Source: Fidelibacterota bacterium
Lineage (GTDB): Bacteria; Fidelibacterota; Marinisomatia; Marinisomatales; UBA1611
Length of the DNA: 19,550 nt
Direction: 5' to 3'
NCBI GenBank assembly: GCA_012964275.1
Contig: DTUG01000034.1
Location: forward strand, 1-19,550
In this document: one piece after another, positions 7,087 to 13,868 of the stretch
How the letters are laid out: each line of letters starts with the position of its first letter
Numbering within the stretch: the stretch's first letter is position 1
The notes under the pieces: model-generated
Told to the model about the DNA's origin: nothing
Seen by the model: the letters and a program-made list of their open reading frames with translations, nothing else
The model's database searches: none
Position numbers and translations under genes: made by a program

Positions 7087-8049
7087 ATGAAACCATTGAC
7101 ACCTATTACCAAATTCAAAGAAGGCCTATCCATTCAGGGTTTTTATCTTTGTACGGAAAAATACCAGCGCCATACCCGCAACGGTGACCTTTATCTGGAC
7201 CTGGTGTTACGAGACCTAACTGGTCATTTACCCGCTAAGATATGGGATAAAGTCGCAGAGTTAAATGATTTTTTCAGCGCCGGGGATGCTGTGGCTGTTT
7301 CAGGAGTTGTGGAGTTTTACCAGGAACGACCACAGTTGATTGTCAAAAAGATAAAAAAAGCCACAGTGCAGAATTATGGTCGCTATGGTTTTGATCCTGC
7401 TCTAGTTGTCCCTTCTTCAAAAAAAGATCCCCAGAAAATGTGGAGTGAGATCACAGATATCATTAAAAAAATGAAGAACCCATTTCTGCAAAAACTTGTT
7501 TCAGGTCTGTATAAAAAGCACAAGAAACTGCTCATGGTTCACCCGGCCTCTGTCACAATGCACCATAATTTTCGGTCAGGATTTATGGAGCATAACTTAT
7601 CTATGGCTCGAATCGCAAAGAAAATTTCGCCGGAATACAAGGTAGATCGAGACCTATTGCTTGCGGGAGTATTGTTGCATGATATTGGAAAACTGAGGGA
7701 GATCAATTCTGAATACACGGCGGATTTTACTGATGAAGGGAATTTAATTGGCCATATCGCCCTTGGCCGGGATATGGTTAGCGAAGCAATCGCCAAAATA
7801 AAGAATTTTCCTGATGCTTTAGCAATGAAGGTAGAACATATGATTCTTTCACACCAGGGACGGTATGATTGGCAGTCACCCAAAAAACCTAAATTCCGGG
7901 AAGCACTGCTGGTCCATCTTATTGATAACCTGGACGCTAAAATGAATCTGATGGAAATGGCTTTGGAAGATGATCAGCAAGAAGGTCGGTTTACCACTCG
8001 CCATAACTATTTTAGAATACCCCTTCTGAAAGACGATGAACCTGAATAA
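7087..8049 (+). CDS. OB-fold plus HD-domain protein, YhaM-like 3'-5' exoribonuclease
   Basis: Predicted cytoplasmic metal-dependent nuclease resembling YhaM/CBF1, which degrades RNA (and sometimes ssDNA) from the 3' end. The 320 residues match the family length (B. subtilis YhaM is 314). Residues about 10-95 form an OB-fold nucleic-acid-binding domain (LDLVLRDLTGHLPAKIWD, then DAVAVSGVVEFYQERPQLIV). Residues about 155-300 form the HD domain: H169 in FMEHNLSMA, the HD pair H198-D199 in GVLLHDIGK, H256 in ILSHQG and D280 in HLIDNLDAK. All expected metal ligands are present. The 3' end overlaps the ECF S-component gene by 14 bases, so the two are co-expressed. No functional link between an RNase and vitamin transport is obvious; the pairing may reflect genome compaction. 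Confidence 0.88.
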   Translation: MKPLTPITKFKEGLSIQGFYLCTEKYQRHTRNGDLYLDLVLRDLTGHLPAKIWDKVAELNDFFSAGDAVAVSGVVEFYQERPQLIVKKIKKATVQNYGRYGFDPALVVPSSKKDPQKMWSEITDIIKKMKNPFLQKLVSGLYKKHKKLLMVHPASVTMHHNFRSGFMEHNLSMARIAKKISPEYKVDRDLLLAGVLLHDIGKLREINSEYTADFTDEGNLIGHIALGRDMVSEAIAKIKNFPDALAMKVEHMILSHQGRYDWQSPKKPKFREALLVHLIDNLDAKMNLMEMALEDDQQEGRFTTRHNYFRIPLLKDDEPE

Positions 8050-8560
8050 TTTAGTCCAAGCTGCAATATTTGCTGCTTTATCCATTGGGCTGGGTTTTAT
8101 GTTTATGATGGTTCCAAATGTAGAATTCATTTCTGTAACTGTCTTTCTTTCTGGTTTAACTCTGGGTGGAATTTGGGGTACTTTAGTTGGCGGGACAGTT
8201 ATGCTTATCCATTCCACTATGAACCCGTTAGGCTCAGGACTTATATATTTTCCGTTGCTTGTTGGACAGATATTTGCCATGGCTATTATTGGGATGATGG
8301 GTTCGCTAACAGCACGATTGTTCCGTTTGCAGATTTCTTCTGGAATTCTGGTGGGGTTAGCTGGTTTTTGCGGATTGATTGTCTCACTATTTTATGACAT
8401 TGTCACCACCCTTGCTTATCCCATCAGCGCTGGCTATTCTTGGAAAGAGACGGTTGCGTATGCTATTTCCGGATTGTTCTTCACAACCATGCACTTGGTT
8501 TCAAATGCCGCCATTTTTGGGGTCGTAGTTCCACAATATTTAAGAAAACTAAATCATTAG
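8036..8560 (+). CDS. ECF-type vitamin transporter substrate-binding (S) component
   Basis: Small polytopic membrane protein of 174 residues with about five or six hydrophobic helices. The architecture and motifs fit energy-coupling-factor S components: an N-terminal AAIFAALSIGLGFMFMMVP helix, the turn VPNVEFISVTVFLSGLTLGG, a loop HSTMNPLGSG, and then FPLLVGQIFAMAIIGMMG. S components bind a vitamin and work with a shared T protein and two ATPases, none of which is in the window. Substrate is not shown by the sequence. Cobalamin is suggested only by proximity to the riboswitch-controlled BtuB-like receptor that converges from the other side. Riboflavin, biotin, thiamine or queuosine precursors remain possible. 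It overlaps the HD gene by 14 bases and precedes the barrel gene by one base. Confidence 0.8.
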   Translation: MNLNNLVQAAIFAALSIGLGFMFMMVPNVEFISVTVFLSGLTLGGIWGTLVGGTVMLIHSTMNPLGSGLIYFPLLVGQIFAMAIIGMMGSLTARLFRLQISSGILVGLAGFCGLIVSLFYDIVTTLAYPISAGYSWKETVAYAISGLFFTTMHLVSNAAIFGVVVPQYLRKLNH

Positions 8561-8561
8561 A

Positions 8562-10154
8562 ATGTTTCGAGTTTTGTTTTGGTTGATTGTCGGGTTTCTA
8601 TTTAGCCAGGAAAAAACGATCATGCCTTATGATTGGTCCGGTCATCAGGGTTATGTGAATATATATGGCAAGTATATGTGGAATCAGGATTGGACCTCCG
8701 GACCTTTCTTTTTTGATGGGACTTTTGCCAGTTACCCATCTCTTTTTGGTCCGGAGATAGAGTCAGGTTTTATTAAATCTAATCCAGATTCACTCACATT
8801 GGATACTAATACCGTCACGTCCTATTTTGATTACGTTCAAGGTGATTATTATCTGGACAAACTTGCCATAGCCGCTGAATATACAGGGAATGGTCGCTAT
8901 TGTCATCTTCATGGTTTTAAACGGACTTACGCGGGTGCCTACAATCAATATACTCCGCTAAACACCGCGCCAAGACCGATTCAACATACCTATACTGCAC
9001 ATTATGTTTCAAAAAAAGATCAGGATGAGGCGAGTGTTGCCATCGGGTATTTCAACACCAATTCCGGATTGCCGGATACGGTGGGAAAAAGTTTGATTGA
9101 TTCAAGAATTACCTCGTCTAATCTGTATTGGAACCATAGTGCAGAACCATTCTTTTTCAAATTAGAAGGAAATAATTTTCTCCAACGCTATAATACGGAT
9201 CATTCAATGGCCCTCACAAACCGGGTACGTTATTTGACCCGATCCAGATATCATGGTTCCTTCAACTGGAAACATGATGAAAATATGACCCTATCGTTTA
9301 ATGTAACTGCTAATGGTCGAGTACTGCGGGATACCTTATTCAAAGCCATGACCTGGAATGAACTTGTATTGGCGGGTAATTATTCATTTCTTTCCTTGAA
9401 AACTGGGATAGTGAGAACACGAGATCAGACTCAATGGGTCGCAAAAGGATCAGCAAATTTCCAATGGCGTGACCTGTCAATAACTGCCCAGTTGGATCGT
9501 GATGTTGTTCCAGTACATGTTTCATTAACAGATTCACTGGCACTTGAAACTTGGGATCGATTGGGGATATCAGGGCAATGGAACCTGTCAAAATTATCTT
9601 TCACGGCGTGGATATTTAGGAATCAATATTCCCGCGATTTGAACTTGGGTAATAGTTATCCCCCTAAATCTGGATCAAATATTTGGATCGCCGGAGATTT
9701 AGCGGCCAAACTAAAGGAAACATGGTTCCTGTCCATTCAATATGAACACCAGGGATTAAACGGTTTCATTTCTGATGGAATTGGGGATAGGATAAACATC
9801 AAGATTCTTGGTCAGCATAAATTGTTTAAAGGTAATCTCAACCTTTCAACATCATTATCATTGCATGGCTGGCTAAATCGGGAATACCATTCCGTTATAC
9901 ATCCGGTTGAATTCTATCCGGTCAACTGGACAAGTGATGATGACTTAATGGATAAATGGTTTGTCAATCTGTTCATAATAGCTCAGGTCAGGTCTTTTAT
10001 GCTGAAGTATGAACTGCACAATGTTGCGCAGATCTTGAACAGTTTTAGTTTTATTGATCTGGGTACTTCAGATTTTACATTAGATGTGAACCCTTTTTTC
10101 CCGCCCAATCGACGATTGGCATCCCTATCGCTGGAATGGCACTTTATAGACTAG
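8562..10154 (+). CDS. Uncharacterised outer-membrane beta-barrel, plugless-receptor-like
   Basis: A 530-residue predicted secreted protein that I cannot assign to a named family. An N-terminal signal peptide is clear (MFRVLFWLIVGFLFS, then Q-E-K). The rest is dominated by alternating polar and hydrophobic strands rich in Trp, Tyr and Phe, with polar turns, as in a transmembrane beta-barrel. The C-terminus, NPFFPPNRRLASLSLEWHF-ID, resembles the last strand of TonB-dependent receptors ('P.R....g..w.F'), and FIIAQVRSFMLKYELHNVAQ resembles the strand before it. No plug domain or TonB box is evident, so it may be a porin or a plugless receptor-like barrel. It starts one base after the ECF S-component stop, so the two are translationally linked. 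That suggests a role in delivering the same substrate across the outer membrane. This link is inferred. Confidence 0.7.
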   Translation: MFRVLFWLIVGFLFSQEKTIMPYDWSGHQGYVNIYGKYMWNQDWTSGPFFFDGTFASYPSLFGPEIESGFIKSNPDSLTLDTNTVTSYFDYVQGDYYLDKLAIAAEYTGNGRYCHLHGFKRTYAGAYNQYTPLNTAPRPIQHTYTAHYVSKKDQDEASVAIGYFNTNSGLPDTVGKSLIDSRITSSNLYWNHSAEPFFFKLEGNNFLQRYNTDHSMALTNRVRYLTRSRYHGSFNWKHDENMTLSFNVTANGRVLRDTLFKAMTWNELVLAGNYSFLSLKTGIVRTRDQTQWVAKGSANFQWRDLSITAQLDRDVVPVHVSLTDSLALETWDRLGISGQWNLSKLSFTAWIFRNQYSRDLNLGNSYPPKSGSNIWIAGDLAAKLKETWFLSIQYEHQGLNGFISDGIGDRINIKILGQHKLFKGNLNLSTSLSLHGWLNREYHSVIHPVEFYPVNWTSDDDLMDKWFVNLFIIAQVRSFMLKYELHNVAQILNSFSFIDLGTSDFTLDVNPFFPPNRRLASLSLEWHFID

Positions 10155-10158
10155 ACTA

Positions 10159-12207
10159 TTAGAATCCCAGTTCAATTCCCAATTTAATTCTGCGGCCTGG
10201 TTCCGGGTAACCAGGGAAAAAAGCTGTATTCTGATCCAGGACATTCTGAATAATAAAGTGCACTGTTAACTGTTGGGCTCCCAGTGGGAAAATGCAGTGT
10301 AATCCAATATTGACGTCAAAGAATCTATTTAGAGTAAGATTGACTGGTTCCCAAATTTTATTGTACCCTTGGTAGGTACGTTTTCCCGTATACTGGCCCT
10401 GGAATTCTAAAGCGAAGTTCTCTCTAGCATAATCAATGAGAATATTTGCTGAAGATTCAGGCACATATTGTAAAGTTTTTCTGGTATTCATATCGATTGC
10501 TTTGGTATGTGTCACATGCCCGGATATTGATAGACCGGCAAATCTTGTCGGTATGGAGACAGACATGATCATATTTTTTCGCTCTGATTCATCTATGTTT
10601 TGGGGTTTCCAGATATAATTTTCATCTGCAGACCAGGTGATCAAATTATGGCTATGCCTTTTCCGGTATTCAATGGAGAAATTGGTTTTTGACCTGAAAT
10701 TATTTTCCCAACGGATAATCTGATATTGGTTGCGTTCAATTTTAAGATCGGGATTGCCTTCACTATAAGAGTCAGCCGGCCAGTAAAGATCATTAAACGT
10801 TGGAGCATGAAATCCTGTCCCAAATGACAGGATTAACTTACCCGGGATTGAAGAATTCATGGATGAGGTCAGGTCATATGTTTTCCCTTGGAAATCACCC
10901 AACATGTCAATTCGGTATCCAGGCTGGATTTGTAACCAACTAATGAACCTGACAGCAGCCTGTATGCCACTGGCCATTGTAGTTCGGATTTGATTTCCCA
11001 TATCTGTACTTTCGATAGATTCCCTTTTTAAATCAATAATTCCATTTAGTTCAAGATAGTCATTAAAATTTTGTTGACCATTAATAGTCACCCCAGAAAC
11101 ATTTACCTGGTGATAACTATTTGTTCCCAAATCCGGATCTTGATAATGTTCGTCACTGAATCTTTGGTAGCTATGCAGTCGAACATGCCCGCGTCTCGTC
11201 AGGTAAACATACTGGAGCCCGATTAGATTTATCTTGTTTTCACGGTGGGCTTTGGGACTGGGCCAGGATAAATTTCCAGCAACCCCACGATCTTGATTAG
11301 ATGAAAAAACCAATCCTTTGAGTAGTTGCTGGTGATTTGTTTGAAAGTGAAGTTGACCCAAAAAGAAATTTTGACTGAAATTATTATTTCTACGGGTTAT
11401 AGTTGAATCGCCTTGCGTTATTGGATAATCACCAGTTGACATATTTTTTCCATATTGAACGTGCACTTTAGTTCGGGGCAGGGTCCAGTTGTAGCCTGCT
11501 GAACCACTTTGATATCCAAAAGAACCCGCACCGAGTTTAAGAAAAGAACGATTTATCATCGGTCGGATGTGAACGACTCCATCGAAAGATCCAGATCCAA
11601 AGTATAGATTAGGTGAACGACCCAAATATAATTGTTGCATTAGCTCATTAGGAATATCGGATAGGTCCGTCTGTCCATTTTGGGGGTTTGTGAGATCAAT
11701 ACCATTAAGAACAATTTTGGTATGAATCGGCTGACCACCATCCATACTCACATTTGTGATACCAGCCATACCTCCGTAAGATTTGATAAGCGAACCTGGT
11801 ATGCGTTGTAGAGAAGAATGCCTTGAATAGCTATCCATCCCTGTGAATTTTCCTTTGGCTAGTTCTCCATCAAACTGGGATAATTTCCCTGCAACCGATA
11901 CAGGCGTCATTCCAATTATTTTTTTGGTTAGTATGATTTGTACGTTTGCAGATTTGTCGACAATGTAATGTTCCTTGAAATAACCAATACGTGATATCTC
12001 CAATGTATCTCCTTCAGAGAATTTGGAGTGTAGCAGGAAGAAACCGTTTTCATCAGCTGTGGTCCAAGATCCGTCCGTAACATGCAAAATAGTGGTATAT
12101 TTTATTGGGCTACTGTTATGATCAAGGATAACTCCAGAAATATTCTGGAAAGCAAGAATTAGATGAATCGGGAGAACTAGAAGTCCGATTCCTTTTAGAT
12201 TTTTAAT
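10159..12207 (-). CDS. BtuB-like TonB-dependent outer-membrane receptor under cobalamin riboswitch control, apparent ATT start
   Basis: Outer-membrane active transporter, very likely for cobalamin or a related corrinoid because it lies directly behind a B12 riboswitch. Read from 12207 it has 682 residues: a signal peptide (basic KNLKG start, then GLLVLPIHLILA), a carboxypeptidase-regulatory-like domain (about 24-92, ISGVILD to IGYFKEHYIV), and a possible TonB box near MTPVSVAG (about 100-107). A plug domain follows (about 130-215, with VLNGIDLTNPQNG, DLSDIPNELMQQLYLGRSP and YFGSGSFDGVVHI), then a 22-strand-type barrel ending NVLDQNTAFFPGYPEPGRR and a terminal Phe, as in BtuB. The first conventional start in frame, TTG at 12087, would delete the signal peptide and half the first domain. 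An in-frame stop lies just upstream, so ATT at 12207, 7 bases after AAGGGG, is the best start. It converges on the barrel gene with a 4-base gap. Confidence 0.88.
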   Translation of the reverse strand: MKNLKGIGLLVLPIHLILAFQNISGVILDHNSSPIKYTTILHVTDGSWTTADENGFFLLHSKFSEGDTLEISRIGYFKEHYIVDKSANVQIILTKKIIGMTPVSVAGKLSQFDGELAKGKFTGMDSYSRHSSLQRIPGSLIKSYGGMAGITNVSMDGGQPIHTKIVLNGIDLTNPQNGQTDLSDIPNELMQQLYLGRSPNLYFGSGSFDGVVHIRPMINRSFLKLGAGSFGYQSGSAGYNWTLPRTKVHVQYGKNMSTGDYPITQGDSTITRRNNNFSQNFFLGQLHFQTNHQQLLKGLVFSSNQDRGVAGNLSWPSPKAHRENKINLIGLQYVYLTRRGHVRLHSYQRFSDEHYQDPDLGTNSYHQVNVSGVTINGQQNFNDYLELNGIIDLKRESIESTDMGNQIRTTMASGIQAAVRFISWLQIQPGYRIDMLGDFQGKTYDLTSSMNSSIPGKLILSFGTGFHAPTFNDLYWPADSYSEGNPDLKIERNQYQIIRWENNFRSKTNFSIEYRKRHSHNLITWSADENYIWKPQNIDESERKNMIMSVSIPTRFAGLSISGHVTHTKAIDMNTRKTLQYVPESSANILIDYARENFALEFQGQYTGKRTYQGYNKIWEPVNLTLNRFFDVNIGLHCIFPLGAQQLTVHFIIQNVLDQNTAFFPGYPEPGRRIKLGIELGF

Positions 12208-12212
12208 AAAAA

Positions 12213-12233
12213 AACCCCTTTATTTAAGGGGTT
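12213..12233 (-). terminator. Riboswitch terminator hairpin that also encloses the receptor's Shine-Dalgarno sequence
   Basis: On the minus strand AACCCCTT (12233-12226), loop AAATA, and AAGGGGTT (12220-12213) form an 8-bp stem followed by more Ts (seven in a row over 12214-12208): a canonical intrinsic terminator. The 3' arm contains AAGGGG, the only Shine-Dalgarno-like sequence before the receptor start at 12207. The same hairpin could therefore stop transcription or block ribosome binding. Confidence 0.85.
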
Positions 12234-12270
12234 ATGATCGAATGGGGTATTTCCCACAAGTATCATAACC
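12230..12270 (-). promoter_or_regulatory. Antiterminator (anti-sequestor) of the cobalamin riboswitch
   Basis: On the minus strand GGTTATGAT (12270-12262) is perfectly complementary to ATCATAACC (12238-12230). The second arm shares its AACC with the 5' arm of the terminator, so the two structures exclude each other. A small hairpin TGGG-AAATAC-CCCA can form inside the loop. When the long-range pairing forms, the AAGGGG ribosome-binding site is free and the terminator is disrupted. By analogy with other cobalamin riboswitches this should be the ligand-free, gene-on state. Confidence 0.75.
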
Positions 12271-12292
12271 TTTAACCCGAAAGTCAGTAGAT

Positions 12293-12447
12293 ACACTTCT
12301 TTGCCCAGGTCTCCTGACTTACGCTATAAAATCCTTTCCCTTCGCTCCAGTCGGAGAGACTGGAGATGTTTTTAAAGAACCACTTGGCGATCACAGTAGC
12401 GGGAACTGTGCCCGATTTTCACGGACTTCACTGTCGCAAAAGAATGT
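12293..12447 (-). ncRNA. Cobalamin (B12) riboswitch aptamer
   Basis: On the minus strand the conserved core is clear: GTGAAGTCCGTGAAAATCGG, then GGCACAG, TCCCGCTACTGTGA, and the B12 box AAGTCAGGAGACCTGGGC (12320-12303). The P1 closing helix is visible as ACATTCTTTTGC (12447-12436) against GCAAAGAAGTGT (12304-12293), with a bulge and one mismatch. A perfect 8-bp variable hairpin CTCCAGTC/GACTGGAG lies between the core and the B12 box. It precedes a BtuB-like TonB-dependent receptor on the same strand, the classic target. Together with the expression platform downstream it accounts for most of the 331-base gap 12208-12538. Confidence 0.95.
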
Positions 12448-12482
12448 CAATTAACCGTTGATGTTAAACATGTTCATCACTT

Positions 12483-12511
12483 TTGTACAATCATGAATGT
12501 CATTTTATATT
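12483..12511 (+). promoter_or_regulatory. Possible promoter for the NlpC/P60 gene
   Basis: TTGTAC (12483-12488), a 17-base spacer, and TATATT (12506-12511, five of six matches to TATAAT) would place the transcript start near 12518, about 20 bases before the ATG at 12539. The -35 is palindromic (TTGTACAA) and could also serve the divergent riboswitch transcript, with a TTTAAC at 12468-12463 on the minus strand as its -10. Consensus matching only. Confidence 0.35.
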
Positions 12512-12538
12512 CAAAATAGTAGAAATAATTTTCTTCTT

Positions 12539-13285
12539 ATGTCTGAAATACAAAAACCTTGGTTTATAGTGGTTGCACCAGTAGCTACAGCCTACGCTGA
12601 GCCCACCTTCAATTCTGCAAAAGTGACTGAAGTTGTCTCGGGTGAATCAGTTCAGATACTGGAGCAAAATAAAGAATGGGTTTACGTTCAGCAGGATGAT
12701 GGGTATAAAAGCTGGATAAGGAATTTTTATGGCCGGTTTGATGATGACTTATTTCCGGCAACTCACATGGTTATTAATAAAGGAAAATTTCCATTTGGCA
12801 TGCGAGTGAAATTAATTCATGAAAATATAATAACAGCCGATGGTCAGACTCATTCAATGAATCAAAATATAAAACCCCTGATCCAGGATTCAGAACCAGA
12901 TAAAATTGTTGAAATATCAAAAAATTTGTTGGGCTGTCCCTACCGTTGGGGTGGAAAAACATCATTTGGGTTTGATTGTTCTGGATTTGTACAAATGGTC
13001 TGCTGCGGGGCTGGGATTAAGTTGCCCCGGGATTCCTGGCAGCAGCGCGAAGCATTAAAAGATTATGTCATTGATGGTAAAACCGCTAAACCAGGAGATC
13101 TGCATTTTTTCGGAAAAAACGGAAAGGTGACCCATGTTGGATTTTCTACGGGGGGTTGGGGTATTATCCATTGCCAAGGTATTGTAAAGGAAGAAGAACT
13201 TGAAAAGGGACATCCTAACTCAAATGAAAAACTTTCAGATATCTACCTTTCAACCCACTCGATTCGTTTTAATTTCCGCCCATGA
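12539..13285 (+). CDS. NlpC/P60 cysteine peptidase with N-terminal SH3-like domain (YkfC-like)
   Basis: Predicted gamma-D-glutamyl-diamino-acid endopeptidase acting on murein peptides. It has about 248 residues from the ATG at 12539. Residues about 10-65 look like a bacterial SH3 domain (VVAPVATAYAEP, VVSGESVQILEQNKEWVYVQ, DGYKSWI). The C-terminal NlpC/P60 domain has the catalytic triad: C147 in FDCSGFVQ, H199 in THVGFST and H211 in IHCQG. The sequence CPYRWGGKTSFGFDCSG is the usual pattern around the nucleophile. No signal peptide is visible, so it may act on recycled muropeptides in the cytoplasm, as proposed for YkfC-type enzymes. An in-frame ATG at 12497 would add 14 residues but lies inside the likely promoter. 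It overlaps the HNH gene by 4 bases (ATGA). Confidence 0.87.
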   Translation: MSEIQKPWFIVVAPVATAYAEPTFNSAKVTEVVSGESVQILEQNKEWVYVQQDDGYKSWIRNFYGRFDDDLFPATHMVINKGKFPFGMRVKLIHENIITADGQTHSMNQNIKPLIQDSEPDKIVEISKNLLGCPYRWGGKTSFGFDCSGFVQMVCCGAGIKLPRDSWQQREALKDYVIDGKTAKPGDLHFFGKNGKVTHVGFSTGGWGIIHCQGIVKEEELEKGHPNSNEKLSDIYLSTHSIRFNFRP

Positions 13286-13830
13286 TCTCACCGCAGTCTA
13301 ATGCAGTAAATGGGTATTTGCTAAACAGAGCTGTGTTGGTTCTGAATGCGAATTATACACCAATGACGGTTTGTACTGCTAAACGGGCAATTTGTATGCA
13401 GGTATTGGAAAAGATTGATGTATTAGCAAAGTATAATGAACAGGTGCATAGCCCTTCTATATCGATACATTTGCCAAGTGTGATTAAAGTTCGAGATTAT
13501 ATTAGACACAACAATATGGCAGTTGAGATCAGTCGCAAGAATATCCTGATCAGGGATGATCATACCTGTCAATACTGTGGAACACGAACTGGCCCTTTTA
13601 CAGTTGACCATGTATTACCAAAGTTTCGAGGCGGAATAGATGTTTGGGATAATCTTGTAACTGCATGTAAACCCTGTAACCAAAAAAAAGGTGATTGCAC
13701 TCCTGATGATGCTAAAATGACCCTTATCCGCCAACCAAAACGCCCAAACCGTATACATTATTTTCAGCGATTTGTTAAAGATTCTCAGCGCGATTGGCGA
13801 CCTTATTTATTCATGGAACCTCTTATGTAA
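13282..13830 (+). CDS. HNH-family endonuclease, stand-alone type
   Basis: A 182-residue protein with one C-terminal HNH nuclease domain. The zinc ligands are C96-Q-Y-C99 (RDDHTCQYCG) and C129-K-P-C132 (TACKPCNQKKGD). The catalytic D109-H110 is in TVDHVLPKFRGG, and N133 is the third signature residue. The N-terminal 90 residues (LNRAVLVLNANYTPMTVC and a VIKVRDYIR segment) are typical of a widespread chromosomal HNH group of unknown role, distinct from homing or restriction enzymes with added specificity domains. No methyltransferase, toxin immunity gene or secretion signal is adjacent. It overlaps the NlpC/P60 gene by 4 bases and is followed by trpS after 38 bases, so it sits in a housekeeping context. 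A DNA repair or processing role is possible but not shown. Confidence 0.88.
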   Translation: MISPQSNAVNGYLLNRAVLVLNANYTPMTVCTAKRAICMQVLEKIDVLAKYNEQVHSPSISIHLPSVIKVRDYIRHNNMAVEISRKNILIRDDHTCQYCGTRTGPFTVDHVLPKFRGGIDVWDNLVTACKPCNQKKGDCTPDDAKMTLIRQPKRPNRIHYFQRFVKDSQRDWRPYLFMEPLM

Positions 13831-13868
13831 TATTTTGAATAATCCACATACTAATAATTTCCAGGCCA

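Noticed and set aside
7023..7133. N-terminal extension of the GNAT acetyltransferase
   Set aside because: The extra 37 residues would overlap the divergent HD-domain gene and remove the whole intergenic promoter region; the ATG at 7022 fits the family better.
7876..8280. Minus-strand frame of 134 codons opposite the HD and ECF genes
   Set aside because: It is antisense to two well-supported genes; the composition is low-complexity mirror coding with no recognisable domain.
10159..12087. Receptor gene starting at TTG 12087
   Set aside because: This would drop the signal peptide and half the carboxypeptidase-regulatory-like domain, both clearly encoded in the same frame upstream; an exported receptor needs them.
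12208..12236. Palindrome read as a plus-strand terminator
   Set aside because: On the plus strand it would follow no gene; the T-tract and ordering relative to the B12 box fit the minus strand.
12497..12538. Upstream ATG extension of the NlpC/P60 gene
   Set aside because: The 14 added residues do not resemble the family N-terminus, there is no ribosome-binding site, and the ATG falls inside the likely -35/-10 region.
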